From positions 219,922,376 through 219,986,375 of the forward strand of contig CM070873.1 of the NCBI GenBank assembly GCA_036365515.1: 64,000 nt of DNA. The letters are read 5' to 3'. The notes under the pieces were generated by a model. It saw only the letters and a program-made list of their open reading frames with translations. It did not search any database and had not been told where the DNA came from. This DNA is from Torymus aiolomorphi (lineage: Eukaryota; Arthropoda; Insecta; Hymenoptera; Torymidae). The translations under genes and the position numbers were made by a program. Every line of letters starts with the position of its first letter. Position 1 is the stretch's first letter. This document shows positions 48,923-60,964 of the stretch, piece by piece.

Positions 48923-50693
48923 ATCTGAAACGTAAGATGTTTTTTTGATGCTACATTTTGTGGATATTATTGATATTTTACAGTTTTTAAATTATTAAAG
49001 AAATTTTTTTTTTAAATTAGAGTCGGTTACTCAACCAGACGTGAGAGATCCAGAAGATGTAAATTATTGGACGAATCTTGATGCACAGATCTTATTTTAC
49101 AGGTAAATTTGCTGCACTGTGCTATACGTTATTGTAGTCAGAAATTTCTGAAGTGCTTATTGTTTGTAATGAGAAGTAGTTACTTATTTACATTTACGTT
49201 GCTTAAAAATTAAAAATTTTGCATCAATTATAATTTTATTTACTTTAAGTATTCTGTTACTAAAGATTAATATTATACCCAATAGTTAGTTTAAAAGTAA
49301 AATTTAGATAACTGAAACGAAACTTGTTTAATCTAAAATAAATAAATAAATAGATTAGTTTGAATGAATATTTCAAAATGATAAATTATTTTAAAAAGTT
49401 TGGAAGATAAAAAAACGTCAATTAAATAGTGTATCAAAATATTTAACAATCATATACATATTGTTGTAAATAACTTTTTTAAATTTGCAAGAACCAACGT
49501 GCAAGATAAATTTAAATGTCGAACGAAGTTAGTTTTTTAGTCGTTTTTGCCAGCGCCTATTGTTGGCATTCTCGTTTCAAAATTATTCGGGTCGTAATTC
49601 TCGGTAACGACGACAACTAGTATGGAGAACGAGCTCGTAAAATGATCATCGCGGCCCGAGGATACGCAGGAACGTATGCAGAACACGCAAACACCGATGT
49701 TAACGAGCGCAGGCAGCGCCATCAGGTACCGTAGCTAACTGCATCAGCAAAAATTCAGTTTGAAAGCTGTGATGACAATCTATCGCGACTCTATCGGTGA
49801 AAATATTACGCGCGATACTTTGTGAAGAGAAAAAAAATATTTTACGGTCGAGTTGTGAAAGAGGGCAGAAGTAATTCACCGGTTATTCGTGTGCTTATCT
49901 TTTTCCAGCGAAGACGTGTAGTGCATGAATAAAGCACTCCGACAAACGCGAATAGCACCAGGTGACACGAGGTCAATGAGATCGACACTTCTCTGAAGCC
50001 ACTCATTAATGATATAATTCTCGAGAGTACATATATACCTAAAGTTTAGGGAGAAAAGTACGTGTTTTGCTCCCAATCGAATAGAGAGCCGGAGTGCCCA
50101 ATCAACTCGAGTAGTAGAATATTCGCGCTGTTAATATAGATGGAAACCCATTGAACACTCAAACATCAATGAACCATTCAGTTAAAAGCTATAGAGAAGA
50201 AGGCGATTATAGAAGGAATAGTGAATTATAGCTGTCTTCAACGTGATATAAGTATAAATTTTAAAAAATCTAAACAAATGGGTAATTTCTTTGTATAAGA
50301 GCAGTTCTTTCAACAGAATCACTTGACCTTTGAAAAACAGATTAGATGAGACTTTGCAGAGCGATTTCTACGGTCCCTGAAAATGATACTTAGTAGCCGT
50401 AAAAAATTCTAATGGACTCTTTTTTTCAAGATATGAGCTGCTATAATATTAAATATGCTATTGTTTTATAACTCTGATCCCAGTTCTTTACAGTATCACA
50501 GTAAGACGTTTTCATATTTCAAAATATGTAGAAAATAGATTAATTTTTGTTAATTATTCAACGTAGAAAAATTTTATATATGATTGTAGAAATAGAAAAT
50601 AAAATTAGAGAAAACAAGCTTTCAGTACCATTTTTGGAATTGAAAAATATTATATAGTTATTGTAGTTTAAAGTTATGCAACGAAAATGCACC

Positions 50694-50696
<3 letters not shown>
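48923..50696. other. Intergenic; CpG-richer block 49530-50100
   Basis: AT-rich with one GC-richer block holding short minus-strand frames of 61 and 66 codons, neither recognisable. No gene supported. Confidence 0.4.
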
Positions 50697-50747
<51 letters not shown>

Positions 50748-50780
50748 ACACACGCACACGCACACGCACACACACACACA
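50697..50780. repeat. (CA)n microsatellite, interrupted
   Basis: About 84 bp of CA with CG and CC interruptions in its right half. It directly abuts the foldback element at 50781. Confidence 0.95.
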
Positions 50781-51026
50781 CGAATGTGTTTTTCCAAAAA
50801 AATGATGAGAATTTATTTAATTAAACTAAGCCGTTTCAATTTTATATATATATATATCTCATGAGAATTTATTTAATTAAACTAAGCCGTTTCAATTTTA
50901 TATATATATATATCTCATGAGAATTTATTTAATTAAACTAAGCCGTTTCAATTTTATATATATATAATTGAAACGGCTTAGTTTAATTAAATAAATTCTC
51001 ATGATTTTTTTGGAAAAACACATTCG
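50781..51026. mobile_element. Foldback element with a triplicated left arm
   Basis: Outer ends CGAATGTGTTTTTCCAAAAA and the exact complement ending GGAAAAACACATTCG define an inverted repeat. The left arm unit (ATGAGAATTTATTTAATTAA ... GCCGTTTCAATTTTA plus TA repeats) occurs three times in direct orientation at 50805, 50861 and 50917 (period 56 bp), then once inverted (50965-51003). The copies are virtually identical, so the duplication is recent. Confidence 0.85.
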
Positions 51027-53421
51027 TCAAGCGCTCCGTATACTTATGTTAATACTATACTCAGATTTTTTTTTTTTGATGATTCTAGTGGTATTTTCAT
51101 GAGATGTACTCTTTTGTAGATTATGTCGGTATTTAACATCACCTTATGTTTGAAGAAAGTAGGTGACAATCAATTTTCAGTAATAATTTTCAATAAGCTC
51201 AACCGGAAAGGGGATATTGATTATTTTAACGGCATTTATCAAAATAACCATTAAAAAAGAATATATAATGTAAAAATATATACTATTATTTTTCACATCA
51301 AAAATTAAAACTTTTTCCCATTTAATGTGCTACATATAAAAGGTTTAAGGGCTTTAAAGAAAAATTTATAAACGTTGGTTTGTGACCGAAAATTGCAAAA
51401 ACTTTTAATTTTCAATGTGACATGAGCTTTTCGATTATGTAAATAATAAGTATTCATCTTGAACTGTATAAACATGTTTTTTAATAGAAAAGTACAAATG
51501 GGCCAAGTTTCACCAATTTTGAAGTTTTTACTGGCGGACTTCATGTCAAACATCTTATACTTATATTAAAAAACTTCATTTTTCACTGCAACTGTTACGA
51601 GAGAGCTATCGCAACTTTTAATAATAAAAAGTGACGGACCCTGTGATTGAACCAGAGCCGCCGACTCGTGAGTCAGAAACTAACACTACTATACCAACAA
51701 GCCACGGCCGCCACCGCTCGGCATTTTACTAATCGGCATTATATTGTAATGGGACACCTTGCTTATTTCGTTTTTTCATACTTGTGTGTGCATCCACACG
51801 TAAAACTACAAAGGTTTTTTTTCCGCGGAAAAAATATTTCCAATTATAAATTTCTAGATAATATGTGATCTTAATTGAAAATTATTTTTAATGCTACTTT
51901 TAAATAGTTTATATATACAACGTAATTTGTTCAAAAAAATAAAAGGAAGGTAGAAAAATTATATTTATTTGCGTTTCTGCAATCAGAACGCGTACACACT
52001 TCATTGCCCTATAAGCAGCAAATTTCTTAGATTATATTGTAACGTAACAAACGTTGACAACGTGTAAGAAAGGGATTTACTGCTATTAGCTGAAGTTATA
52101 AACTCGACATTACTGTATATATATATATTGGTCGAACATGGAAAGAATTGCATGAAGGGCATACTATCAAAATATAAATCTGTATCTCTTTTCTTAATTA
52201 GTGACATAATTACAGCACAGTAGATATTAGCCCGTAGCTTTTTGAAACTTGAAAATTACTTCTTTTGTAAAGTATAAACTTCATTTGTTTGAATCCTTTG
52301 AAGCACCGTTATAACCCACGTTACCACCTCGATTTCTTTAAGTTTTGGCCATTTACTTTCTTGCTGATGCTTTTAGAACGATTTTTTCGCAATTTACAGA
52401 TGTCATAGTTTTATAAATAAACCAATATGAAAAGCATTTCGGAAAAATTCATTATTGACAATGTATTTTAAAATTTTCAAAATCTGATAATGGAATAGTA
52501 ATCAGCGACCTTATAACCCTCTGTATACACTAAAGCTTGCTATCGAAGCACTGCTGCGCTCCTTGCTTCCGTAGTGATTGGGTCAGTAGACAAATGTATG
52601 CTTCAAAGGGTTAAAGTTTTTTTAACATATCAGAATATAATACTAATCTCACATTAACAAAACGAAAAATCTCTTTTCTTTGATGCAAATTCTTTTAAAA
52701 TGTCAGACAATACTATACTTTGCAAAAAATTTTTAGCTAACCTTTGTATACGAAATATATAATTTCAAAAGTTATAAAGAAGGTAGGTAGTATTTACCTA
52801 CTCTCTTGTACTGAGAATTATGGAACAATACTTTTAGGGCTCATAAAGAAATGAAAAGACAGAAACAACTTTAAACCCTTTGCATAAATATGAAACGAGA
52901 CACGTTTCGAGTACGGGATAAAAATGTAATTGGATCCCGTAACACAGGCCGAAGATCCCGTCTTACTTTATTCGTTTTAATTTTCAACCATATATTTTCG
53001 AGGCGTAACAGGGATTCTCGTTATAAAAGACACGTTCTTTGCTAAAGAAATTAGTTATAATTAATTTATGAAAGTTAATGTAATCGAATAAATCATAGAT
53101 TCAATGATTCTTTTGTAAGCTTAAACAAAATAAAATTGGGATTACAAAATTCATTGTTGAGATACATTTCTTGTTGTCAGTGCACGAGTCTTTTAAAATT
53201 TATTTAATTTTTTATGTCGTGAATGCTACTAATAAAGAAAGCTTCCCACCTCAGGATCATGGATTTGGTTAAAACTTTAGGATATAATTTTATTAACAAA
53301 AAAATGAACTCTTATTTCAGGATTTTCTCCATTGGACTCTAGGGACAAAGATAGAGAAGCTTTTGAAGTATCGAGGGATCTCTGAAATAGGTGTCCACGA
53401 AAACCTAAATAAGTCAATAGC
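51027..53421. other. AT-rich intergenic; possible small MITE at 52511-52614
   Basis: Mostly featureless. Bases 52514-52614 begin TATAACCCTCTGTATACA and end TGTATGCTTCAAAGGGTTAA, an imperfect inverted pair of TTAACCCTTTG type, like other piggyBac-style MITEs. The support is weak because only one side has TTAA. Confidence 0.35.
51632..51716 (-). tRNA. Isolated tRNA-like / SINE-head sequence
   Basis: On the minus strand: GGCTTGTTGGTATAGTAG (A-box type), TGACTCACGAGTC anticodon-region hairpin, and B box GGTTCAATCA, followed by a T5 run. It is arranged like the SINE head at 48639 (GGCTTAGGTGGTTAGG) but has clearly diverged. No TIR or target duplication was found around it. Confidence 0.5.
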
Positions 53422-53474
53422 TACACTGAGAAAACTGTCGTAGGAAAATTTACTGAAAAGCTAATAAAAATTAC

Positions 53475-53628
53475 GGCATGGTGTGGTTTGTGCACATAAG
53501 AATTATGCACATATTTATTGTGCACACTTTAGCATTGGAGTATACACATAGATATAGATATACACCAATGCTAAAGTGTGCACAATAAATATGTGCATAA
53601 TTCTTATGTGCACAAACCACACCATGCC
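53475..53628. mobile_element. Nested 154-bp perfect palindrome with 8-bp TSD
   Basis: Arms of 64 bp are identical reverse complements (outer end GGCATGGTGTGGTTTGTGCA, inner end TTTAGCATTGG) around a 26-nt AT loop. The exact direct repeat AAAATTAC flanks it (53467-53474 and 53629-53636). An 8-bp duplication suggests hAT-type mobilisation. Perfect arms show it is young. A transcript would form a long hairpin. Confidence 0.92.
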
Positions 53629-53845
53629 AAAATTACTATTTTTTATAGCAACGATGGGATATCATGGAAATTTAGGTACTTTTGCTAACTAATATAGTAA
53701 TTTTTGTAGCCAAGCTTAAACTTAAAAAAAATTGATTTTCATGATTTTATATCTATAGGATACCTAATATTTATACAATATTTAATATATTATTAATTAA
53801 ATTTAGCTATACAAGAAATAAATAAGGAAATAAAAATTTTTTTTT

Positions 53846-53925
53846 TACGGTGGTTGTGTATTCGAACCCTGGACCCTCCGCACGCTAGGCAGACGCGCTA
53901 ACCTCTTACCCACGTGAGCTTCTTG
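53846..53925 (-). tRNA. tRNA-like module in element D (pseudogene/SINE-like)
   Basis: On the minus strand: GTGGGTAAGAGGTTAGCGCG (A-box type), CTGCCTAGCGTGCGGAG (anticodon region), and B box GGGTTCGAAT, then ACCACCGTAAAAAA. The T stem does not close. The module most resembles that of element A (shared GGTAA..GGTTAGCG and ACCACC end). Confidence 0.55.
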
Positions 53926-54353
53926 AGTACAAAATTTTGGAACTGATACATTGGCTACCTTCGCTTACGAGAGAACTTTGATGATTATTTGATAGCAATA
54001 AATAACTATGATAATATAAAGAAATAACTCATAGCTCACCTGCACAACGTAAAAATAAAACAACTGAATCGATATTGTCGATGTTTTTGATAACTTAAAA
54101 GGAAGATAATCTCAAATTGCGGGAGAAACATAACCTCAATCAGACACGTACTCCCGGCGTGCACGCAATAAGTACTACATGTAGAGGGCACTTTTTGCTA
54201 TGTGTAGTAGTAAAAATTATTAAGATACCTTGTAAATATTCCTGAACTATAGCAAAATTTTTTATAATTTGCTTATATCCCCGCATTGCTATCAAATATA
54301 GTAATTTTTGTTAGTTTTTCAGTAAATTTTCCTACGACAGTTTTCTCAGTGTA

Positions 54354-57300
54354 AAGGTGTTAGAATAATCATGCAAAAATAACCAGAAAGTAGTGAATAA
54401 GAGCTTTAATTTAATATTTTTTGTAATAGTGCGCGGAAGATTCGTATTTTCCACACTGTTTTTAGTGTGTGGAGTGCATGTAACAATAGAAGGCCTGTGT
54501 AAACAGAAATAAAATATTTGTATGGAAGAGAATGTATATAAAATGTAAACAACATTATGAGATGATTTACGAATTGCCCATAAACAAGATTTATCGCAGT
54601 TGCTTTCAACTATTCGTCTCACATATCAACAAATTTCATCAGAAGAATTAATTTTATAATCCCATAAGTTATTTCTTCAGTAATTAATGAACGTTTTACT
54701 TATTTTCAAGCACACTTCAAAAATCAACTTAACAAATAATTTGAAGAAATAACGCCTAGAAGTATAGTGAGCTCTTGGACAATCGGTAAATTCAAGATAT
54801 ATCGAACGCATCCGTGAACCGAATGTACATACTAGAGCTGAAGAAATGCCCTGCGACAAATTTAGCGCCCCGCGGGAAACAGGAAATCTTTGATTCGAGA
54901 CCATGTACGCGCCGTGCTTCCCCAAGGCAACGTCGCGTTGAACGATTCGCAGTTAAGGGAAGACAAACGCTATTCTCCCTCAGGTCGTTCGGCTGCTTGT
55001 GGTTCTCTCTCTATCTCTCCCTCTCCCTCTTTCTTTCTCCCCTGGCTTTTCCTTCATTTCCCATTTTCTGTGACCAACAAAACTTGCCCCGTCTCCCCTA
55101 AGAAAACTACCATTTGTTGCATCTTAGTCAGCCCCTTTTGTACCTCTTTGCCTTTCTTCGTTCATTGTTTAATATGCCTACTGCTGTGTACATACCGTCG
55201 AAGCGTGATGACAAAAATAGACAAGGAGGAAACAAAAGTCTATTCGAATGAGTATTACAACACCCTTTTTTACGATTCGGAAAGGGCGCTACGTAACGTC
55301 ATGCAATGTAGAACAATGACAAAAATCGAATACGAATAACTTCAAATTTTTACTTTAAATTTAGATCAAAACTTGGACGTTCAAAGTTTTGTGGACTAAA
55401 AACGTCCGTACAGATTTTAAACTTTTTTTAATAATATCTCTTTCTTTCATAATTGCTGCAAATTTCTTGGTATATAATAATTTCCACATATAATTTCTGG
55501 ATTGGACACGGGATTTTTTCCTCGAGTATAAGTTCAAAATAGTGAAATAAAAATTATGAAACGATCACATTACTAATGCGTTTATTTTTGAAATTTGTTG
55601 TTAATGGATTAAATTTAGAATTTTATAGGAGAAATGTGAAACCTCGCAATTCAAAAACAATATTTTTAAGAAAAATAATATTATATATATTGTATTTTAT
55701 TAATAATGGTATTATTTAAATAAACGGATAAACAGTTTTTGAATGGTACACTTGCATTCTTTGCTAAAATTTACAAATAAAAGCCTGTAATCGTATATTA
55801 TCTAAAAAATCATGAGGTAAATGAATAAAATACCTCTATGATAGTGGTATGTATACAATTTTAATTTAGCACTGTTATCTCTAACAATGAACTTTCAACA
55901 AAAATGACCTTCTACACAAACGAGTACTCGCTGTAAGCGAGTATTTTTTGCTATACCTACAAGATGAGTCTTCCGCATCAACATAGACAGAAATAGATAA
56001 GCACGTAGGATATACATGTATCCACGCGGATCGTCCGCATGAATTTCCGCGCGGGCGGGTGGCCGAGTCGGCCCGATAAAATTTGCAATGCCTCGAAGCG
56101 TCGGCCTGACACGAATCTCCTTCATTTTGCATTTCCCGGCGCACGCTGTGCCTCGTCGTTTCTTTCCCTCTCTCTCTCTCTCGTGCAGGGTCGAAGTAAT
56201 ATCGTAAGTGTGCAGGGCCGTAGGGGGCGTGGGCTGGTGTCGTGGAAAATGACTGCACGAGCGCGAGGAAATTTCTGTCGCGCCTCGGAATTTCCGGACG
56301 CCCAGCTATCATTTTTTTGTGTCGTCGAGCACCTCACGCGTATATATGTATATCTATACACGCGCGCCTGCAGCATATATAGCGCGGGTGACGTTGCTGT
56401 CTTCTTGGTCCTGCCAGGCGCGCGTGTGGGGGCGGAAAAACCAATAATGAACCGACGCGAGAGCGAGAAAGAGCCGAAATGCCCCGGAGTCATTTCGGGA
56501 AAGTTTCTTCTCGCCGCACGAGTATGTGGAGCGGGGAGGAGGATCTCTCTCTTTGTTTTCGCTGTCGTCGTTGTGTTGTGTGTGTGTGTGCATACGGATA
56601 AGCACGCGCGACTTTGACGCCGGAGTCAGCGGGCTCCTTGTCTCTCCCGATTGACGGCCGCGCACGCGGCAGCTTCTCCTTTGTCCCGTGCGCTTCTTGA
56701 GCTAATTATCGGCGCGGCCGTCCGCGGCGCGAAATAGACATAGGGAAAGGGGGCGGAGGAGGGAAATTCAGCAGTGCTATTGGCTTTAGGAGTTGGGATT
56801 ATTACGAGCGATATTGAAATGCGTCGCGGCCGTTTCAGTGAATAAGTTATGGCGCGTGGCGAACGTGCACGAGAGAAAATAGCCGTTGGTATTAATTAAG
56901 CGCCGCGCACTATATATACAACGGGAGTTTGCGCTACGCTCGTAATTGACATGTTTCATTCTGCTGTATTGATTTCAATTTCCCATCGGGACTTTCATTA
57001 ATATTAAGCTCACCTATATCGATTGTGGCTGGCCTATAAAAAGACGTGATATGCCTTCTAGCATCACGTATTTTTCGTCAAATATTCACCCGAGCTGTAA
57101 ATCAGACTCCCCTAACAGTTACCCCCCGGTTATAAAGTTTTCAACCGCCTAACGAGGAGGCGTGCGTCGGGCACCGCTGATCAAAGTGAAACACGCGCCT
57201 CAAATTTTTAACTCTCAACTTTGTTAAAAAGAACTCGATCTTCTTGAAATTCCATCGCCCTTAAAAGTTTACCGCGGCCCGCCGCTTCATGGCTGATGCG

Positions 57301-58157
57301 ATCATGGTCGAATGATATCCGCCGCTGGAGTACACCAACTCGTCTGTTATATGTTTTCCTCAATTTCCGTTCATCCTTCATCCTCGTTTAAGGTAATTAA
57401 AATTCAGCGACAATGAGCGACTTGCGCTCGATTTATATCTTGAGGGATAATCTCTGCGCGCGGTGCCGGTAGAGATGTAATATCGATCGGTATTTCCGCG
57501 TCCGCTTTAATCTCCTCTCGTTGAATCTGGTTTGCCAAGCGGTCGCAAGAAAAATGGGGAGGGGGAAGCACGAGAGAGATATCCAATAATAATTGGATGC
57601 GCGCGCGCGAGGACAACGATGGTAGCAGCGACGATCGAATTTCAATGCTTGGGGACTTGCAACTAATTGGCGACCACGAGCTATATCCTCTTCCTCCCCC
57701 TCTCTCTCTCTCTCCCTTAATGATTTTCCGCTTTCATTGTTGTTCTTCTCTTCCTCGTTTTCTATTTTTTTTTATTTCCTGCGACTGCTTTACGCAAATG
57801 AAAGGGATGAATCACTGGTAGCCGCCGAGCGACTCCTCGGTGGTTAATTGAAAAAGCAGAAATGATTTTTTTGCGGGAGTCGTGGGACACGTTAAGATAG
57901 AAAGAACGGAATAAAAATGGCGTACACGTAGTAGCCGGATGACTCATGACGCGGATTACGTATAGTTGGATGAAAAACAGTTTCGCAAAGTGTTTAAATG
58001 CTGGGGCGTGCGTGCGTTCCTGCACGCGAGCTTACTTATACTTTCTAATTAACGTCGCAAATTTAATGGATTTATTATTACGGCTATTCAGGGTCTGGGG
58101 ACGGTTTTTAATTTAAAAAAAAAGTCGCGCCACCCATCCGATGAGAAAGTACCGGGA
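54354..58157. other. Intergenic; CpG-rich blocks 54790-55340 and 55880-57900
   Basis: The 55880-57900 block is the largest CpG-rich region of the right half. A 192-codon plus-strand frame (56039-56617) is overlapped by two long minus-strand frames, and has simple-sequence content and no domain. I read these as GC-driven. A TATA-like TATAAAAA sits at 57035-57042. The AT-rich parts hold nothing recognisable. Confidence 0.4.
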
Positions 58158-58162
58158 CGACG

Positions 58163-58881
58163 CACACTGGGGCCATACGGATTTTTTGGTTCAAAACCAC
58201 CTAGAGGTCGCAATTCTCAACGGAATCTCAAAATTTTTGCTTAGGAACATTCGTTATCAAATATCGAAGAGCCCTACGAAGCCTGATTTTCCAAAAAATT
58301 AACCTATAAATCTAAGGAGTCATATAATCCTATCACATCAACCAATCAATTCAATTTTTGACCTGCAAATCCCAAAAATACGATAAACCCTTAATTTGTA
58401 AGCCCTTTACTCGTGAACTCTTTACCTTTGATCCAGTAAGCCATGCACTCATAAACTCTAAACCTATAAGCCCTAACCTCATAAGTCTTAAGGGGGTCTT
58501 ACACCTAGTGGCTTCTGAGGCCAAAATCAGCTATAAAAAAGAGAAAAATGTTATTTAAACCACATACAATGTATATCCTAAAAATATACACTATTTCTGA
58601 CAGAATGGCCCAAGACTTAATCTGTAGACCAATTTTATGAATCAAGGTTAAGAGAGCATGTGTCAAGGACTTATAAATTGAAGTTTTATAGCATTTTTGG
58701 GAATCACAAGTGTAAATTTTGGGGTTATAGGTTATAAATTAGGTTTATAGGTTCATATTATCAAAATTAGGCTTCGTAGCGGTCTTTGGTATTTTGTCAC
58801 AAAAGTTCCTGTTTTTAAATTTTCAAATTCGGTTGAGAATTATGACCTCTAGGTGGTTTTGAACCTTTCGGCCCCAGTGTG
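58163..58881. mobile_element. Transib-like non-autonomous element with CGACG TSD
   Basis: Inverted ends CACACTGGGGCC enclose further inverted homology (TTCAAAACCACCTAGAGGTC; ATTCTCAACSGAAT; GCTTCGTAG). The 719-bp element is flanked by the direct repeat CGACG (58158-58162 and 58882-58886). A 5-bp GC-rich CGNCG-type target with CAC ends is characteristic of Transib, the relatives of RAG1. The superfamily is inferred from ends and TSD alone, as no transposase is present. The middle is full of CTTATAAGTC/CCTATAAACC-like short words. Confidence 0.7.
58497..58545 (+). repeat. Interspersed repeat end, copy 1 (inside Transib-like element)
   Basis: GTCTTACACCTAGTGGCTTC followed by TGAGGCCAAAATCAGCT is repeated with changes at 59118-59163. 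No inverted partner is visible, so the family boundaries are unknown. Confidence 0.55.
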
Positions 58882-59117
58882 CGACGGGCTGCCCGAGCTT
58901 ATTTTTGCGATGTAGGAAGCAGGGAAATGACATTTTAATATAGATAAGTCTATTATGTATGTCGCGGAAAAAAGCTTTTATATAATGCAGTTTTTATTTG
59001 AGCTGATTATGACCAAATGACGATAAATTTTTTTATCTTGTTTGTCCTTTATTGTGTTTATAAGCAGTTTTTTATTGTAGGAATAACTTGAATTTATACA
59101 AACTTTCCATTAACGTG

Positions 59118-59163
59118 GTCTTCTACCTAATGGCTCCTGAGGCCAAAATTACCTGAAAAAGTA
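59118..59163 (+). repeat. Interspersed repeat end, copy 2
   Basis: GTCTTCTACCTAATGGCTCC followed by TGAGGCCAAAATTACCT matches copy 1 at 58497 in the same orientation about 620 bp away. Both are followed by A-rich DNA. Confidence 0.55.
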
Positions 59164-60025
59164 AATTCAAATATAACTTCTATACAAAACAAAGTTTATG
59201 TATTACTAATGTAACTTATTTCGAATACAAATCTCTAAACCCACTTTATACGGAATTATGGCATTAAAAAAAAAAAAAAAAAAAAACTGGTCTGTATGTT
59301 TTCTTGGCAGATATAGTTGATGGATTTTAATGAAACAAGTTGCAAAATACTTGTAAAACATGTACCTACAGCGTGAAGCTCTGGAATTGAAAATTTTTGT
59401 GAGTACGTTGTTGATGCTAAAAACGATAAAAATTCATAAAAACTCATTAAATTGAAACTGTTACGAGTGAGAACTCGCATATAAATAAATAAATGGAGGA
59501 CAACTCGATAAAAAAACGGCATGCACTGAAACAAATTTTAGGCTGTAGAAAGCATAGTTTCTATTTGCTGTACTAGCACTATTTATATTGATCATTTACC
59601 CTTACAGACAGCTGAAGCAGTCTATTTATTTCTATAATGTAACGGCACTATTGGTCAGATGCGCAAAATGTATTGTACAGCTCTGACAACGGTACGATTT
59701 AGTTGACAACGCTACAATGCGAAGCCAGCGTTTCTGTTATAACCTCAAAAAGTCACAAAATCCGCCGATCAACCGCGTGTTCGCAATCCGCTTTTGCGTA
59801 TTTCATCTGTAATCCAGTGTATTTATCAATCGAGATTATTTTAATGAAAAATGTGTACGTATGTCGAATCATAACCTATTTAATGCTTCTTGTACGGCTC
59901 TCACAGCTGTACCGATACAATTACTGTACCTAAAAAATTTAGCGAAAAGAAAATCAACCAAAAAGTATCGTTGTCAGAGCCGTACTTTCAGATCTCATAA
60001 CGTAAATTTTTTTTTAGTGTGGCGT
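59164..60025. other. AT-rich intergenic with a 20-bp inverted pair
   Basis: GTACAGCTCTGACAACGGTA (about 59678) and TATCGTTGTCAGAGCCGTAC (about 59965) are near-complementary, 290 bp apart, and may mark a small element next to the tRNA-like unit at 60026. Poly-A occurs at 59265-59286. No gene is supported. Confidence 0.4.
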
Positions 60026-60097
60026 GACTCGGCGGGGTATCGAACCCCGGACCTTTCATTTTCGCGACAAGTGCTCTGACCATTGAGCTACCGATGC
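60026..60097 (-). tRNA. tRNA-like sequence with intact D and T arms
   Basis: On the minus strand, 72 nt fold as a near-complete cloverleaf. The D stem GCTC/GAGC and T stem CGGGG/CCCCG (loop TTCGATA) are perfect. The acceptor GCATCGG/CCGAGTC pairs at five of seven positions. The anticodon stem is weak and the loop CGCGAAA lacks the usual T33, so decoding identity cannot be read. It may be a tRNA pseudogene or a SINE head. It is the best-preserved tRNA-like unit of the window. Confidence 0.55.
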
Positions 60098-60184
60098 CGG
60101 TGCACGTCTTTCTTCGAGTCATCCTCATGTTGCTGCTATATACAACCCGATCCGCCTCGTCACGTTGTGCATACTATGCACACG

Positions 60185-60502
60185 TACACGGAGAAAAATG
60201 TTATAATAAATTTTATTATAAGTATAATAAAAATTACTATATAGTATAGGAAAAGTGTGACATTTCCACTGTATGCTGCATTTTTGTTATAACTATATGA
60301 ATAATTACAACATTTTTAGTAATTTTTATTACAGTGTTGGTTAAAAAGTATTACGACATAAAAGAAAAATTGCTATACAACATGGCAAAAACTGTGATAT
60401 AGTAAAATTTGAAATATATTCTTTTAATTTTAGCCACCCGTCATAAGAAATTTTGTTATCCAATATAGTAAAAATTGCCACAACTATAGTACTTTCTGCG
60501 TA
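60185..60502. mobile_element. Possible TACACGGAGA-family element or outer TIR of a larger one
   Basis: The left end TACACGGAGAAAAATG fits elements A and B. The only nearby right-end candidate (CTTTCTGCGTA at 60502) is a poor match. Between them are AT-rich words AATAAAAATTACTATA and their complements. Alternatively this is the left margin of a much larger element whose right end lies beyond 64000. Confidence 0.4.
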
Positions 60503-60964
60503 CGTCAACCTGAGCGGAAATGAAATCAGTCCAGCCTTACTTGAAATCAGGCCTTGATCAAGCTTCTTGATCAAAGCCCAATCAGGATGGTGACGCTTTT
60601 TGTATCAAGGCTTGAATTGACAAGTTATATTTCCCTGACAACCGATTTAATTATATAATTCATAACCTCATTATTTACAATAATTAATTGTCGTTGTTTA
60701 CATATACTTCTTAAAAAATACAGAATTAAATGTTATTTTTTAAAATGAAAGTTTTATTGACTGAGAAAATGATGAGATTATATTTATCATATATTGCAAA
60801 TGTTAAGAAACGTATTTTTAATTATGGCGAATTATAAATACAAAATGTTGTATTGTAACAATTACAATATCAACATTTGTCCATAAATGTATATATCTTG
60901 TAACTGTTATAGCTCTAGTATACTTTGAAATATAGTATTGTTTAATAATATCACTGCCTCAATA

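Larger units (their letters stand above)
53422..54353. mobile_element. Chimeric TIR element D with tRNA-like module and nested hairpin
   Basis: Ends TACACTGAGAAAACTGTCGT and ACGACAGTTTTCTCAGTGTA are exact complements with TA borders. The inverted homology continues through AGGAAAATTTACTGAAAA. The element holds a second inserted palindrome (53475-53628) and a minus-strand tRNA-like unit (53846-53925). Without the nested insertion and its duplicated 8 bp it would be 770 bp long. No transposase is encoded. Confidence 0.9.

Noticed and set aside
53475..53628. A conserved host microRNA precursor
   Set aside because: Perfect 64-bp arms with an exact 8-bp TSD point to a recent MITE; known insect microRNA seeds were not recognised in the arms.
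56039..56617. 192-codon plus-strand open frame in a CpG-rich block
   Set aside because: Overlapping frames of 123 and 143 codons are open on the other strand, composition is GC-driven, and no domain or splice structure is visible.
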